Positions 33,816 through 45,219 of a stretch of DNA of 64,000 nt are shown piece after piece (positions within the stretch are counted from its first letter, which is position 1; each line of letters starts with the position of its first letter). Source of the stretch: Diplolepis rosae (taxonomy: Eukaryota; Arthropoda; Insecta; Hymenoptera; Diplolepididae); NCBI GenBank assembly GCA_030998225.1, contig JAPYXD010000608.1, positions 2,758,501 through 2,822,500 on the forward strand, written 5' to 3'. The notes below the pieces were generated by a model, which was not told the DNA's origin, ran no database searches, and was given only the letters and a program-made list of their open reading frames with translations. The position numbers and the translations under genes were made by a program.

Positions 33816-33934
33816 GTATCGATTTTTGAAGATCGATTCAAAAATCGATCTTTTAACCGATTAATCGATCAAATTGAATCAATAATTACAGAATTGATTC
33901 TTTTTTTTGAAGATCGCCCATCCCTATCTATAAT
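33816..33934. other. Right terminus of W and target duplication
   Basis: ATCGATTTTTGAAGATCGATT-type sequence ending AGATCGCCCATCCCTA (33926), the inverse of W's left end, then TCTATAAT (33927-33934). Confidence 0.85.
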
Positions 33935-34327
33935 ACCTTAAGTTCAGTCAGTCAGCTTTGTTGATTTTTTTATTCAAAGCGTTTTAAATTTAGTATAGAT
34001 TAAATTTTAATAAGTTAAAGGCGTTCATGACAAATAAACCACAAAACAATGCACTTTTTCAGAGCATGACGTGTAGCCTGTTTTGCAACCTACAGCAACA
34101 CATTTTCGCATTTTCACTTAAATTTTTATATCACCGACTGTTAAACCCATTCCAATTTACCTAAAGAGTACACAAAAGCACTTCAGACACCAATTTTTCA
34201 CAAAAAACGTTAAATTTCAATGTTCCATAATGCTAATCTGTATAATGTCGGCCTCATAAACAGCCAGCGCCACGGTGGCCAACGGTCAACATCTGTGACA
34301 TTTCCAACTCCAGAGATTCCGGGGGCT
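33935..34327. other. Spacer right of W
   Basis: No gene or repeat recognised. The following duplication begins at 34328. Confidence 0.4.
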
Positions 34328-34625
34328 GCTGTAAACCACGGGTATTCATTCAACTACTCGATTGCAGCGCTGCCCAAGCGGTCACTTTCGAAACTACTAC
34401 TCGTCACGATAAGGGAACATCCCCCACCACGGGAGATGCCAGACCTGTCTATAGGACCGTGATATAGATATACCCAGAACGTAGTCAGCTGTGAAAGCTG
34501 TCTGTAAACCATGGGTATTCCTTTAACTACTCGATTGCAGCGCTGCCCAAGCGGTCACTTTCGAAACTACCACACGTCACGATAAGGGAACATCCCCCAC
34601 CACGGGAGTTGCCAGACCTGTCTAT
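34328..34625 (+). repeat. Direct duplication, 174-bp period
   Basis: CTGTAAACCA(C/T)GGGTATTC starts at 34328 and again at 34502. Each copy has ACTCGATTGCAGCGCTGCCC, AAGCGGTCACTTTCGAAACT and CATCCCCCACCACGGGAG and ends at CCAGACCTGTCTATA. GCTGCCCAAGCGGTCA resembles a tRNA A box and TTTCGAAAC a weak B box, so a tRNA-derived SINE is possible but unproven. Open frames across it (34220-34462, 34609-34872) have no known domain. Confidence 0.7.
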
Positions 34626-37403
34626 ACTACCGTGGCCCATGGCCTTATTGCGTTGCGTCATAATGAGAGTGAAAAAGATAAAAGTATATTCCTGTCTTTT
34701 CACCCTTTTTATGTCGTGCGCATGTCGCTCACATGGGACTGCACCCTCACAAATTTTTTACTTAATATCTTACTTTACATGTACAAAAGTTTACAGACAA
34801 AATAATCAATTTGAATACGTCCTTTATAATCATATTAGAACAAAAAAAGGATATACGATCAGTCGACTTTAACTTGGAAGTTTAGGCCTTCATTGTGTGC
34901 GGGCCCTTAATTTGGGTTGCTGTCGGGAACGTTTCCCCATATGTTAGGTAAAAATACCAATAAAATTAGAAGAAGACAGACACTCTTATGTTCCCATTTC
35001 CCGTTTCCGAGTTTATTCTGCTCAGTCCATTTGCCTCAAACAATCGAAGTGTTGCAGAATAAGAATATTCAGATGGTAAATTGTGCTACACGTTATATGA
35101 GAACGTGTTTTTTTGTTGTAAAAAACCAAGATTTACAAAAATGACTCAGGAAGGCCAGTAAGTATATTTGGAAAACCAAATTATTTCTTGTAGTCTAGCT
35201 AATTCCTTATAGCAAGCACATTAAAAATTATATGATTAAACTTTTGCAATTAGTAATTTATATTGTTTGAATGGTGCATTTGGAAGTAACGCCATGTTAC
35301 TTGATTTTTATTCCCGAAGTTTCTAAAATTCAATACAAGTTAAAGGTTTTCAATTGTAAACTTATAATTACTGTATTTTCCTAGAAATATATATATATTT
35401 GTAAAATTTCAAGTTATGCCAATATTGCGTTGAATCTTACGTACTGATAAAGACATGTTTTTTTTTTAAGTTCAAGATTAGTCTGAAAAAAGTGAAATTA
35501 ATTTTACTCTATTATTTAAATAAATTGCACATAAACTTTTGCATCGTGAACCATTTTTCAACTAATTTTCGTTGTGGAAATTACCTGCTCGCTTATTTGC
35601 GTGCAATGTTTTGATTTTCATAGTCTTTCAATAGAGATACCAATTTTTACGGAGACTTATATTTTAAGCACATGAAATTTAAAGTGGCAAATTTAATTCC
35701 ATTCAATTCTTTTCAATGACTCGAAGAGGTAGAGCATAACCTCGAATACAAATAAAATTCATTTTTTATTATTTGTCTTGGAAACACTTGAAAATTACTA
35801 AATTCGACAAGATTGAGCATTAAATTGAATAACTTAATTTGTCATTAAACACTCAACTTGTATGAATTCTATCGGTACTAAAACTGTGAAACTGCAAAAA
35901 AATAATTCTTTAAAAAAATATTTTATTATCGATATATGAGTCACATCTTCATAACGTTAAATGGATAATACAGTGTTTTAAAAAGCTTTACCCTCATCAA
36001 TTGTTCAAAAGACAGTATTTAAACACAGAACAAAAGTAGTGAATGAAAAGAGATTACAAAATTTTGGTTCTGAGTTTGCTTTCTGGAATTCAAAAGTAAT
36101 TTATTCTGATAAAAGGAATTGAAAACCTAAGAATAAATAGGGAATCAAAAAGAATTTATTGAAAATTACTACACCATTGAGCATATGAAGAGGTACATAC
36201 AATCAAACTCTTAGGACTACTATATTCGACAGTTCAAATAATTGAAATTTTTTTTCCCACTCAAATTTGATTTAAAAACCTTTTCCAACTAGAAACGTGA
36301 CAAAAATTTCAAACTCAACTAATTAATTTGAAATAAATAAGAATTATGAGTTGTTTAATTGATGAATTATTTTTCCTTTTTAAGTGAATTAAGAATTTAG
36401 AATTGATTTCAATTCAGAAAACGACTTTATAAGAATTTCTTTCATTTGAACATTTAAATTATGAAATGAATCTGAGTTACGGAAGTACCACGCAAATTTT
36501 CTCACAGAATCTATTCACGCCTCATTCGGCTACGGATATATCGTGAACTAATACCTAATTTTTTCAAATCATTTCAGTTGATTAGGTCAATATCCATCGG
36601 AGTCAAAGCTTTCCTTTTTTCGCAGAAAATATCTTTCAAGTTTTCAAAAACCTTATTCGAAACTCTACCTTGTCTTAAATTGAAGTTAAGTTAATTCTAA
36701 ATTACAGGTTGATAAAGTCAATATAGTAGAGTTCCATTATTATGGTGAGACACTCTTCTAATCATCGGCATAATGGACTGAATTGATTTGGAGAAATTAG
36801 GTATACTTTATATATAATATTAGAACATATAATTTGACTTTCTGAGATTTTCCTTTTGTAAAAATTTAAATAAAATTATCATTTTCATCGTTACCATGCA
36901 TAAAAATTTTTTTCAGTGAAAAAATAATCAAAACCTTCTGGAAAATCTTTCAAACTACTATAAAATGCAGTAGTTCAAATCGATCATAAACTTCAAGATA
37001 TTGATACCCCACATAGTACTAATCCTAAGTGCCTGACTGTGTGCACAAAATTTTATCCAAATCAGAGTGGATACAGATTTAGCGATTTCCGGACAAACTC
37101 TTTATAATTTCATTTACATGAATAGTGTCAGTTTATTCTCAATTTGTACTTGAATTATTGTATGTCTTCTAACTGGTTCTTACATGATATAACTATGATA
37201 TTTGGTATATAACTAAAAGATACCTAAAATCGGAAATTACTGAGGGAACTAATTGGCATGCAGTACTGTGTGACTTTAATAACAAAAATGGAAGCTTTAG
37301 GTTTCGATCTTTAAAGCTTATCAAGCAATCAATAATTTCATTAGATTATTGAATAGTACTAAACACCATCAACTTGTCCGGGCTGCTTACAACGTAAAAC
37401 TAA
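34626..37403. other. AT-rich intergenic sequence
   Basis: Apart from a small GC-richer patch to about 34960, no gene, repeat or RNA is visible. Open frames are short and low-complexity. Confidence 0.5.
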
Positions 37404-37812
37404 TTAACCCTCCGTTACCAAACATATGAGGGATTCCCTCAGCGGCGTCAGTTTTTTCGAAATAACTTCTAATTTACGCTTCACACAGTCTGTTCTGTTT
37501 GAATACCTTTCCACGAATTATTCCTGAAGCTTTTTGTAGCAAAAAAAAATGTTCAAGTAGAATACTCATTCAATAATCACTTTTCAAAACCAAAGGTGAC
37601 GTGAATTCTGAGGAAATCCCTCCATAGTTTGGCTTTAGTGCAATGGAAATAGCTTGAGTTCTAGAGTGCGGTGTTGCCATATTTTGATGTTGCACGTTCA
37701 GCCAAGTAATCGCCACATTTGGCAACACTGCAGGTGTTCTAACACGCAGAGGGAAATCCTCTAGGGTTTGGTAACCGTGTAACAATTTTTAAGTTTGGTA
37801 ACGGAGGGTTAA
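37404..37812. mobile_element. piggyBac-type MITE, TTAA flanks
   Basis: TTAA at 37404-37407 and 37809-37812 bracket inverted termini CCCTCCGTTACCAAAC and GTTTGGTAACGGAGGG. CCC next to a duplicated TTAA is characteristic of piggyBac-superfamily insertions. A second pair of inner inverted blocks (AGGGATTCCCTC; GAGGGAAATCCTCTAGGGTT) lies inside. It is 401 bp without transposase; the minus-strand frame at 37570-37785 is incidental. Confidence 0.88.
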
Positions 37813-38718
37813 GGCTTACTGTCCCCTCTATACCGTTAATCATGATCTAAATTTCTTCTTAACTTTCCATCCTTTTATCTCTAATTGGACGAAATGTTTC
37901 TAAAGAGCGGCCTTTAGAAATCATTTTGATTTTGATGTCGGTGTGGAAGATATGAAGGCCCAGCGAAATCAGTAGTTGTTTTCTTGGGACGCTCAAGCTG
38001 GTGACCGGGACTTGGTGGCCAATGGCTTGTACTAACTACACAACCCTGTTGGAAAAATTGCACGTATTACTTACAACTCAGTTCATGAGGTTCCTGAGTT
38101 TTTTAAAGAAATTAATTCAGTTCACTTTTTGACATTTGCTGGATAAATTATTTAGATTAGTCCTTATGTAAACGTTGATATTCTATTGTGATTAAACGCT
38201 GGAAACGCCAATCAAAAAGAACCTTCAAAAATTGTTTCTCAAATATGAAAGTTTGTCTTGAAATAATTTTCATTAGGGACTGAGAATTTAACGAACTAAA
38301 TTGCCTTTCCTTACAAACAAACTTTTTAAAAAAATAGAAAAAATCACATTTGCGAGAGAACTCACCTTTAAAGAAAATTATATATATATATATATATATA
38401 TGTTTAAAAAAAATACAATTGTATGGCGATTAAAATACTTTTTTGTTTTCATAATTAAATGTAAACATAACATGGTGCAGTTCATAAACTGAAGTTTGTT
38501 CACATATGTATTTTTAAAGTGGAATATCTAAATATATATTTTCGTATTTTAAAATATATTTTACGTTGTATTTAGTGTAGGAACTTTGTGAAATTTCTCG
38601 AAGCATAACATTTGGACACGAAATATATTATATTTCAATTAATTCACTAGCGCAAAAAAAATCAAGTCATATATTCTTAAAGCAGATTGAATAAAGATGT
38701 ATAGCTGTAGTATAACTA
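37813..38718. other. AT-rich spacer with (TA)n
   Basis: An (AT)n tract lies at about 38380-38402. The frame at 38301-38492 runs through it and is not a gene. Confidence 0.5.
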
Positions 38719-40016
38719 ACAAGGAATGTTTTTCAGGTGTCCGCCTCCGATTTTTTTCTCCTTTAAATATGTAATAGAGCATGAAAAACTAAGAGTCACG
38801 TGTTTTTTTTATCTGCCCAAAATAAGTTTTAAGGGGTGAAATGAGCCCCTGAAGTTTCGTTCAAAAATATTTTTATTATTTTAAACACTTATAGCCAATC
38901 GATTTGAATGAAACTTGGCAGTAATTATGTGTATGTCAAAACATATTTGACCGATAGTGTGCAACTATTATTTTTCGCCCTTATAATGGGTAAAACTACC
39001 CTTAGACGTACATACCCATAATAAAAAATGTTGCTTAAATTTGAAAATAGATTATTTTTAATGAAGAAATAATTTTACTCTTGTTGAATAATACAATAGA
39101 AAGAAGTTTTGGAACGAATAGTATATTATTTGCCTGGGCGCATAATGAGGGATTTTACGCGACGAGCGACAATGCTCGCAGGAGATCGAAGCCAAGGCGT
39201 AAGTGAGGTGTAGCTGAGGCAAAGCCGAAACGAAACCGATACGAAGTCGAGGCGCGATCAGTCCTGCGATAATTTTAAACGAGTCTCGTAAATACCCGAA
39301 TTGTGTGCATTGGCACATATTCTATTTTATGTGACTTCGGTGCGTATACGAGTTTTTATGCATACACTCGAATCTAATCTAGTATTCATCATGATTCTCG
39401 TCCATTGCACTTGATATTTCGCGACTAGTTCCGAACGTTTTGATTTTCTCGATCTTGTGTAGTAGTAGCGTATTGTAATAGAGCATGCGCAGTTCAAATG
39501 TACAAGGCTTTGTGATTACGGTGCCAACGCTGTACGAATAAGAAGAAGATTACGCTCCACTGTATGGTTATAGGCACATGCGCAGTTCAATTTTTACATT
39601 ACATTTCTCTGTATCGTAATACACAACATTACGCTACTCTCAACTGTAGCGTAAAACGTGTTTAAACGCCGAATGCACTTTAAATTATATGAATATACCC
39701 TTATTTGGGGGTAAACAACCCTTAAATGAATAAATTCTTAAATTAACACGTATTGAACTATAATTTCCGCATTTTGAAGCACAAATCTGTTAAGCTAATT
39801 AAAAGTAGTATTATATGAAAGTACTGATATTATTACATCCTTATTAAAGGGCTAATCACCCTTCGCATTCATAAGATGCTAATTAAATAAATGAAGAAAT
39901 GCCATCAATCCGATCTTCCTCTTTATTTAAAAAAGAATTAAAATTCCTCTAGCATTTCTTCATTTATATCAAATCCTAACCGATCATTATTTATACTATT
40001 GCTAATTAAATATTAG

Positions 40017-40128
40017 TACATTGTGCAACTAGGGAAAAAAATTTATTTTGCGAGTGTGAAGTTTGATGCCCGAGCAAAGCGAGGGTAACAACCACACGAG
40101 TAAAATAAATGTTTTTCCCGTGTTGCAC
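40017..40128. repeat. Hairpin inserted in left arm (1)
   Basis: ATTGTGCAACTAGGGAAAAA to CACGAGTAAAATAAATGTTTTTCCCGTGTTGCACA: inverted termini about 35 bp long around CCCGAGCAAAGCGAGGG. Absent from the matching position of the right arm, hence a later insertion. Confidence 0.65.
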
Positions 40129-40137
40129 ACGATTTTT

Positions 40138-40222
40138 TTCTACTAGTGGGTCAGAAAGTGGATTTGTTTGCCCCTAACGGGGCAATAAAGTCCACTTTAT
40201 GGCCCGCTAGTAGAAAAAATAG
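40138..40222. repeat. Hairpin inserted in left arm (2)
   Basis: TTTTTTCTACTAGTGGGTCAGAAAGTGGA is inverted as TCCACTTTATGGCCCGCTAGTAGAAAAAA around TTTGCCCCTAACGGGGCAA, itself a palindrome. Adjacent to hairpin 1, and together they make up most of the left-arm-specific insertion. Confidence 0.7.
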
Positions 40223-40281
40223 TTTAAACTACCCTCATAGAAACTTCACAGAAGAATTAAGGAATTTATGAAAGTAATGCT

Positions 40282-40692
40282 GTGTTTATTATTCTCAAAT
40301 TCACTTCAAAAATACAAACACTAGATGTTTATGGATTTCGAGTTTGGAAAAATTATTTTAGACGCTTCTCTGATGATGTATTGCTATACGAAGAAGATAT
40401 TAATCTCCATTTACGAAATAATATTATTAAACTTCAATCCTTGATTCATAATCAGTTATCTTCTCCTCGGTACACGAATCTTTTTCAATATTCCTGGTAT
40501 AAAAGTGGATATGTAGAAAATAGGTTAGGAGACTTCGAAAATCCCGTTAACTTCGCTTTTGGTGAGAATACACAAATAAAATGTGCATACGGTGATCAAA
40601 TACCAATAGTCAGATGCTCATGGTGCAAAAAACCTCTTTGTTTGAAACATTTTTTTCACGAATATCACTACTGCGGCAAATATGAGCCTTAA
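40282..40692 (+). CDS. Element-encoded protein with C-terminal zinc-like motif, unknown family
   Basis: 136 codons; the first ~15 lie in the repeat arm, so the true start may be later or an upstream exon may exist. The sequence is well mixed and protein-like in contrast with the AT-rich surroundings: LLYEEDINLHLRNNIIKLQ, then SPRYTNLFQYSWYKSGYVE, FENPVNFAFGE, then a C-terminal cluster VRCSWCKKPLCLKHFFHEY and HYC that could bind zinc (C-x2-C ... C-x2-H ... H-x-C). I have the impression of similar C-terminal segments in uncharacterised arthropod proteins but cannot name a family. The fold-back setting suggests the C-terminal part of a transposase or an accessory protein of that element. No catalytic acidic triad is visible in this piece. 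Confidence 0.5.
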   Translation: MFIILKFTSKIQTLDVYGFRVWKNYFRRFSDDVLLYEEDINLHLRNNIIKLQSLIHNQLSSPRYTNLFQYSWYKSGYVENRLGDFENPVNFAFGENTQIKCAYGDQIPIVRCSWCKKPLCLKHFFHEYHYCGKYEP

Positions 40693-41583
40693 TATATCTT
40701 TACATTCTTATTTAAAATCATTTAAGAATTAATTGTTATGTAGTAACTAATGTAGTATGTACATTTTTACAATCCACATTCTCAAATATGGTAAATAATA
40801 TCCTTGTAAGACAGCAATTTGCTGAATTCATTTATGTTACCATCTACTTCTAGATCAGCAAATAAATTGCTAAAAGTTTAGGCAGCATTATAAGATAATG
40901 TTAACTCAACAGTGAATAATTTGAGAATAATAAACACAGCTTTACTTTCATAAATTCCTTAATTCTTCTGTGAAATTTCTATGCGGGTAGTTTGAATTAT
41001 TATATTTAATTAGCAACTTATGAATGCGAAAGGTGATTAGCCCTTTAATAAGGATGTAATAATATCAGTACTCTCATGTAATACTACTTTTATTCAACTT
41101 AACAATATGTTAATTCAATAATTCAATATGTGTTAATTTAAGAATTTATTCATTTGAGGGTTGTTTACCCCCAAATATTATTTGTTTCCAAAAATTCTAT
41201 CTATTGTATTATTTAACAAGAGTAAAATTATTTCTTCATTAAAAATAATCAATTTTCAAATTTAAGCAAGATTTTTTATCAGGGGTATATACGACTAAGG
41301 GTAGTTTTACCCATTATAAGGGCGAAAAATAATAGTTGCACTATCGGTCAAATATGTTTTGACGTACACATAATTACTGCCAAGTTTCATTCAAATCGAT
41401 TGGCTATAAGTGCTTAAAATAATAAAAATATCATTTCTGATCGAAACTTCAGGGACTCATTTCACCTCTTAAAACTTATTTTGGGCAGATAAGAAAAAAC
41501 ACGTGTCTCTTAGTTTTTGATGCTCTATCACATATTTAAAGCAGAAAAAAATCGGAGGCGGACACCTAAAAAACATTTCTTGT

Positions 41584-44214
41584 AAGTGTCTTAGAAAACT
41601 AGTCCCATAGAGAAAACTTGTACTAAATGCTGTACTGGGCATCAGATTTTCATTCATCCATATTAAAATGTTCGACGTTTGCTTGAGCGAACATGTTTTT
41701 TATCGGGTCGTCACGGATGAGACTCTAAAAATGATAAGAAAGACTACAGGTACTCCATTTACCCTGATATGATTACCCTCAATGACATGTTTACATTCAG
41801 GCCATGAAATTGCGTCAACATCTCATTCACACAACTTTTTCCGTGCTTGCACTGCGTTTTTACCTTTTCGGAAGTAATAAAGTAAAATGTGACGAAAATG
41901 ACCGTCTGGAATCTCCATTTCAAATCAATGTAAAACAATAAATAAACAACAAAACTTGAAACATTTTTTTTACCGGATAATCTGTGAGACGTCAGCTGTC
42001 AAATGCCATATACGGTCTGAAGTTTGCAATGGAGAAGAACGACTTCGAACGGCTAAAGTCATCTAGCGGAAAAAAGCGGAATGACTTTGTTGCCAACCCA
42101 ATAAAACTTCTTTAATTTTTCAAATCTTTTAATTAGAAATTATATAATAAGAGATTAATTTTAAAATCTAAGATAGTGAAGTTTCTTAAAAATGTTTAAA
42201 GAAAAAAATGAGCCATCTTGCCTTAAGGATATAGTCTCGTGTTTAGGCCCGTTTCGGAAGCTTATTTCAGAATTTTTTTTTTGTAACAAAATGAAATACA
42301 ATCATTTCAATTTTTTACATCTTTTTATTGACACCGTAAATAATAAAAAAAAATTTTTTTACTTCAGTTTACACAACTTTATAATTGCTTTTTTAAACTG
42401 AAGTAGACACCTTTAAAAGGAGATAGGCGGGCAAAGCGGATGATTACGGCACTTGGAGTCATCTGAAACAAAAAGATAAATTTAATATTGTTTTGAATGC
42501 TTGTGGCTCCGTCCCGTACTACATGGAGAAAACCCTACACTAATCGTTACCTTTTTCTACACGACTCAGTCGTGTAGCCAAGAAAAAAAGGTATTACACT
42601 ATTGGTTACTGTCTTGACATGAACCATTCTTTTTTCGGCAGTAACCAATCTGTTCTTTTTCTACACGATTTAGTTGTGTGGTTTTTCTTTTTTCACAAGA
42701 TTAAGAGTGTCACCTGCACTTTGTACCCGAAAAACACGAAGAAACCTTTTCCAAAATGTTGAAAAAAGTTTATTTATAGGATCTTTCACTTTACGCTTTT
42801 AATATTTCATCAGCTAATGCATGTCGATGTGTTCGGGCATTTTCGGGCTTTTTCGTCAGGATCGACCAAAAAATTCGTACGGCCCGCAAAACTCAGCCAG
42901 GCAGCCCACACGATAGAGATGGGCGATTCACAAAAAAAATAAATCGATTCTGAAGAATCCATTCCCAAATTTTCCGATTCTATATAATCGATTAATCGAT
43001 CTGAAAAAATCGTTCTATTTTTAAATTAACTTTAATTTTCTGTTCGTAACTATTATTTTATACTGTTGTTGTAAAATTTCCGAAACTACAGTAATGCCTT
43101 GAAGTCATGGATCAACCGGAACAGTTGACTTAATCAGTAAAATCGAATTTCCCCCAAAAGATTTTTAAAAAAAAATGAATTTTTTTAGCTGCAACTTTGG
43201 GACATAATAAAGGACATATTAGCGGATGGTTGTAGAATTTAATAAGTTTCTAAAAATTAAACAAAATTTAGTTTCGATGAAATAGGAATTAATTTTTTAA
43301 ATGAAAATCAACTTTTCATTAACCATGATTTTGAAATTAGAATCGAATAATTACTTCAACGTTAATTCTGTAATGCATTGTTTGTACAGAATTTTTTATT
43401 ATAAATTAGTCTCAAATGATTCTAAATATTTTAGTCAAATAGTACGTAATCATAACCCTAATTTTAAATTGAAATAATTCCATTACATCTTTAAAGTGAA
43501 ACAAAAAAAAAAAATACATTCAAAATACGAATTCAGCTTATTTCATAATTTCTTCAGTAGCTTAAAAGTAGCAATACAGTTTAGATGAAAATAACACTAA
43601 ATTGTGTTAAAAGAATATGATTCTTTTACTGAATTAATAAAATTAAGGCACAATCGCCATGAAAACATAGTAATTTATTATATGAGATTTTGTAAAATGA
43701 TCAAAACTTTTTTTTACATTGAAGTTGAAGTTCCAGTCTTCCAATATATTTTTATTAATTAAATATAAATCTTTTTGAACATCTTAAAAATACATCATAT
43801 TCTGATCGATCTTTATTGCCTAAATATGCATCCTTATCATTCATATAAGGTATATTCTTTGGTACAACATAAATAATTAATCACGTTTTATATAATATAA
43901 TATGAACTCGAAGTTTTAAACTTTTTATTTTTATCGCTTATATCTAACATATATTTTTACTTCCCGCGAAAAAAAAAGATAAAATACTAATTTAGGATAC
44001 AGAAACAGAGAGAAATTCAGAGACAAGCTCGACACGAGATAAAAGTTCAGTACCGGTGTCAACAAAAGCGAGTCTAATATCTAGCATTGAGGTGGGTAAA
44101 GTTAGCAGCGCCATGACGTCATTTCACAATACTGGCTCACCCATAATTAAGGGCACATTTAGGGCTAATTTAATGCCCCAAAAGTAAATTTCCGGCTCTG
44201 CATTTAAAAAAAAA
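41584..44214. other. AT-rich region with small hairpins and a hAT-like end
   Basis: No gene recognised. CTACACGACTCAGTCGTGTAG (about 42558) is a perfect palindrome. TAGAGATGGGCGATT at 42914, followed by ATCGATT-rich sequence, resembles the W terminus, but no matching end or duplication was found. The 42192-42401 frame is low-complexity. Confidence 0.45.
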
Positions 44215-44790
44215 AAATGGTGGCGCTGCCAGCTTTACTCAAAGTCAGCAGCGCCACAATGAAAAACGGTCAACAAATTGAGATTTTCACTTCTAGTCTT
44301 TACCAGAATTTCCGGCTAATTTAGGGCTCTTCATATCCCCTAGGACTGACCTTTGTCCCTTTAGAATGTAAAGGGGCTCGAAAGGTCACAGCACTCAAAC
44401 ATCAATTTACTTCATATTCTATGCTAATACAATTTAGAATATGTTCAATTCTCGCTTCTCGAGCAATTATTAAGTCTTAAACTTTATATTTAAAAAAAGG
44501 TTTGGCGCTGTCAGCCTTACCTAGCAGAGCTGGCAGCGCCACAATGATAAAACGGTCAACAAATTAAGATTTTCACTTCTAATCTTCACCAGAATTTCCG
44601 GCTAATTTAGGGCTCTTCATATCCCCTAGGACTGACCTTTGTCCCTTTAAAACATAAAAGGGCTCAAAAGGTCACAGCACTCAAACATCAATTTACTTCA
44701 TATTCTATGCTAATACAATTTTGAATTTGTTCAATTCTCGCTTCTCGAGCAATTATTAAGTCTTAAACTTTATATTTAAAAAAAGGCTTG
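44215..44790 (+). repeat. Two tandem ~300-bp copies
   Basis: Copy 1 (about 44215-44505) and copy 2 (about 44506-44790) share CGGTCAACAAATT(G/A)AGATTT, ATTTCCGGCTAATTTAGGGC, TCATATCCCCTAGGACTGAC and GGTCACAGCACTCAAACATC. Each begins with an inverted GGCGCTG...CAGCGCC motif. A third partial start (GGCGTTGCCAGC) follows at about 44788 and an earlier one precedes at about 44104, so the array probably had more units. No coding content. Confidence 0.82.
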
Positions 44791-45219
44791 GCGTTGCCAG
44801 CTTTATCTGGCAGAGTTTGCAGGGCTACTTTGGAAAATTTGAAGAGTAGTTTTTTCTGGAAGCTAAGTTGAACGTATTTAAAATCACCTACTCACAGTTC
44901 TGAAGATTCATCGAATGATAACAGAATTTTATTTTCAAAACCAAACTAATTATTATTATTATTATGATATTACGATCAAGTGACTTTTTTGCCCGACACC
45001 CTGAAGGTCTTAGACGCATAAACGACTGGGACAAATGTTTCTCCAGCCGTAATTTCAAAAATTTTCCAGACTAGGACAGCATAAGTACCGTCCGGTGGGA
45101 AAGGGTTAAAGTAAATGAATGACTGTCCTTTAAATTTTGGAAAACGTTCTTCCTTATTTTTTTATTTGTTTAAATATAGTAATTATGAATTACGTTATAT
45201 GAATGAATGAATTACGCTA

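Larger units (their letters stand above)
3270..33926. mobile_element. Giant composite hAT-like insertion W
   Basis: The left terminus TAGGGATGGGCGATCT (3270-3285) is matched by its reverse complement ending at 33926. The flanks are an identical 8-bp duplication, TCTATAAT, at 3262-3269 and 33927-33934. Eight-bp duplications are typical of hAT-superfamily insertions. The arms share AT/ATCGAT-rich subterminal sequence. W is a two-part composite: left arm, satellite array 1 (5470-10715), a right-type arm to about 11022, a second left-type arm from about 11025, satellite array 2 (31905-32900), then the right arm. Three elements interrupt it: 3461-5272, 11145-30999 and 31033-31759. No transposase belonging to W is visible, so it must have been mobilised in trans. 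Much of its size is nested insertions. The W-specific part is about 8 kb. Confidence 0.72.
38719..41583. mobile_element. Long-inverted-repeat element with apical ORF
   Basis: Outer arms 38719-39115 and 41186-41583 are inverted copies (CAGGTGTCCGCCTCCGATTT; GGGTAAAACTACCCTTA; ATAGTTGCAC...ATTTTTCGCCC). The pairing resumes inward at 39690-39900 with 41025-41180 and at 40225-40310 with 40905-40990, so almost the whole element folds back, leaving an ORF (40282-40692) at the tip. The left arm carries two insertions the right arm lacks (about 39125-39690 and 39900-40220). No clear target duplication was found, so the superfamily is open. Confidence 0.8.

Noticed and set aside
3270..33926. Polinton/Maverick or giant-virus insertion because of its size
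   Set aside because: No DNA polymerase B, packaging ATPase, retroviral-type integrase of Polinton kind or capsid genes; the target duplication is 8 bp rather than Polinton's usual 6.
40282..40692. piggyBac transposase C-terminus
   Set aside because: Only one CxxC/H cluster, spacing unlike the piggyBac cysteine-rich domain, and no TTAA-flanked CCC termini on the element.
42914..44000. A second complete W-type element
   Set aside because: Only one TAGAGATGGGCGATT-like end; no inverted partner or 8-bp duplication found.
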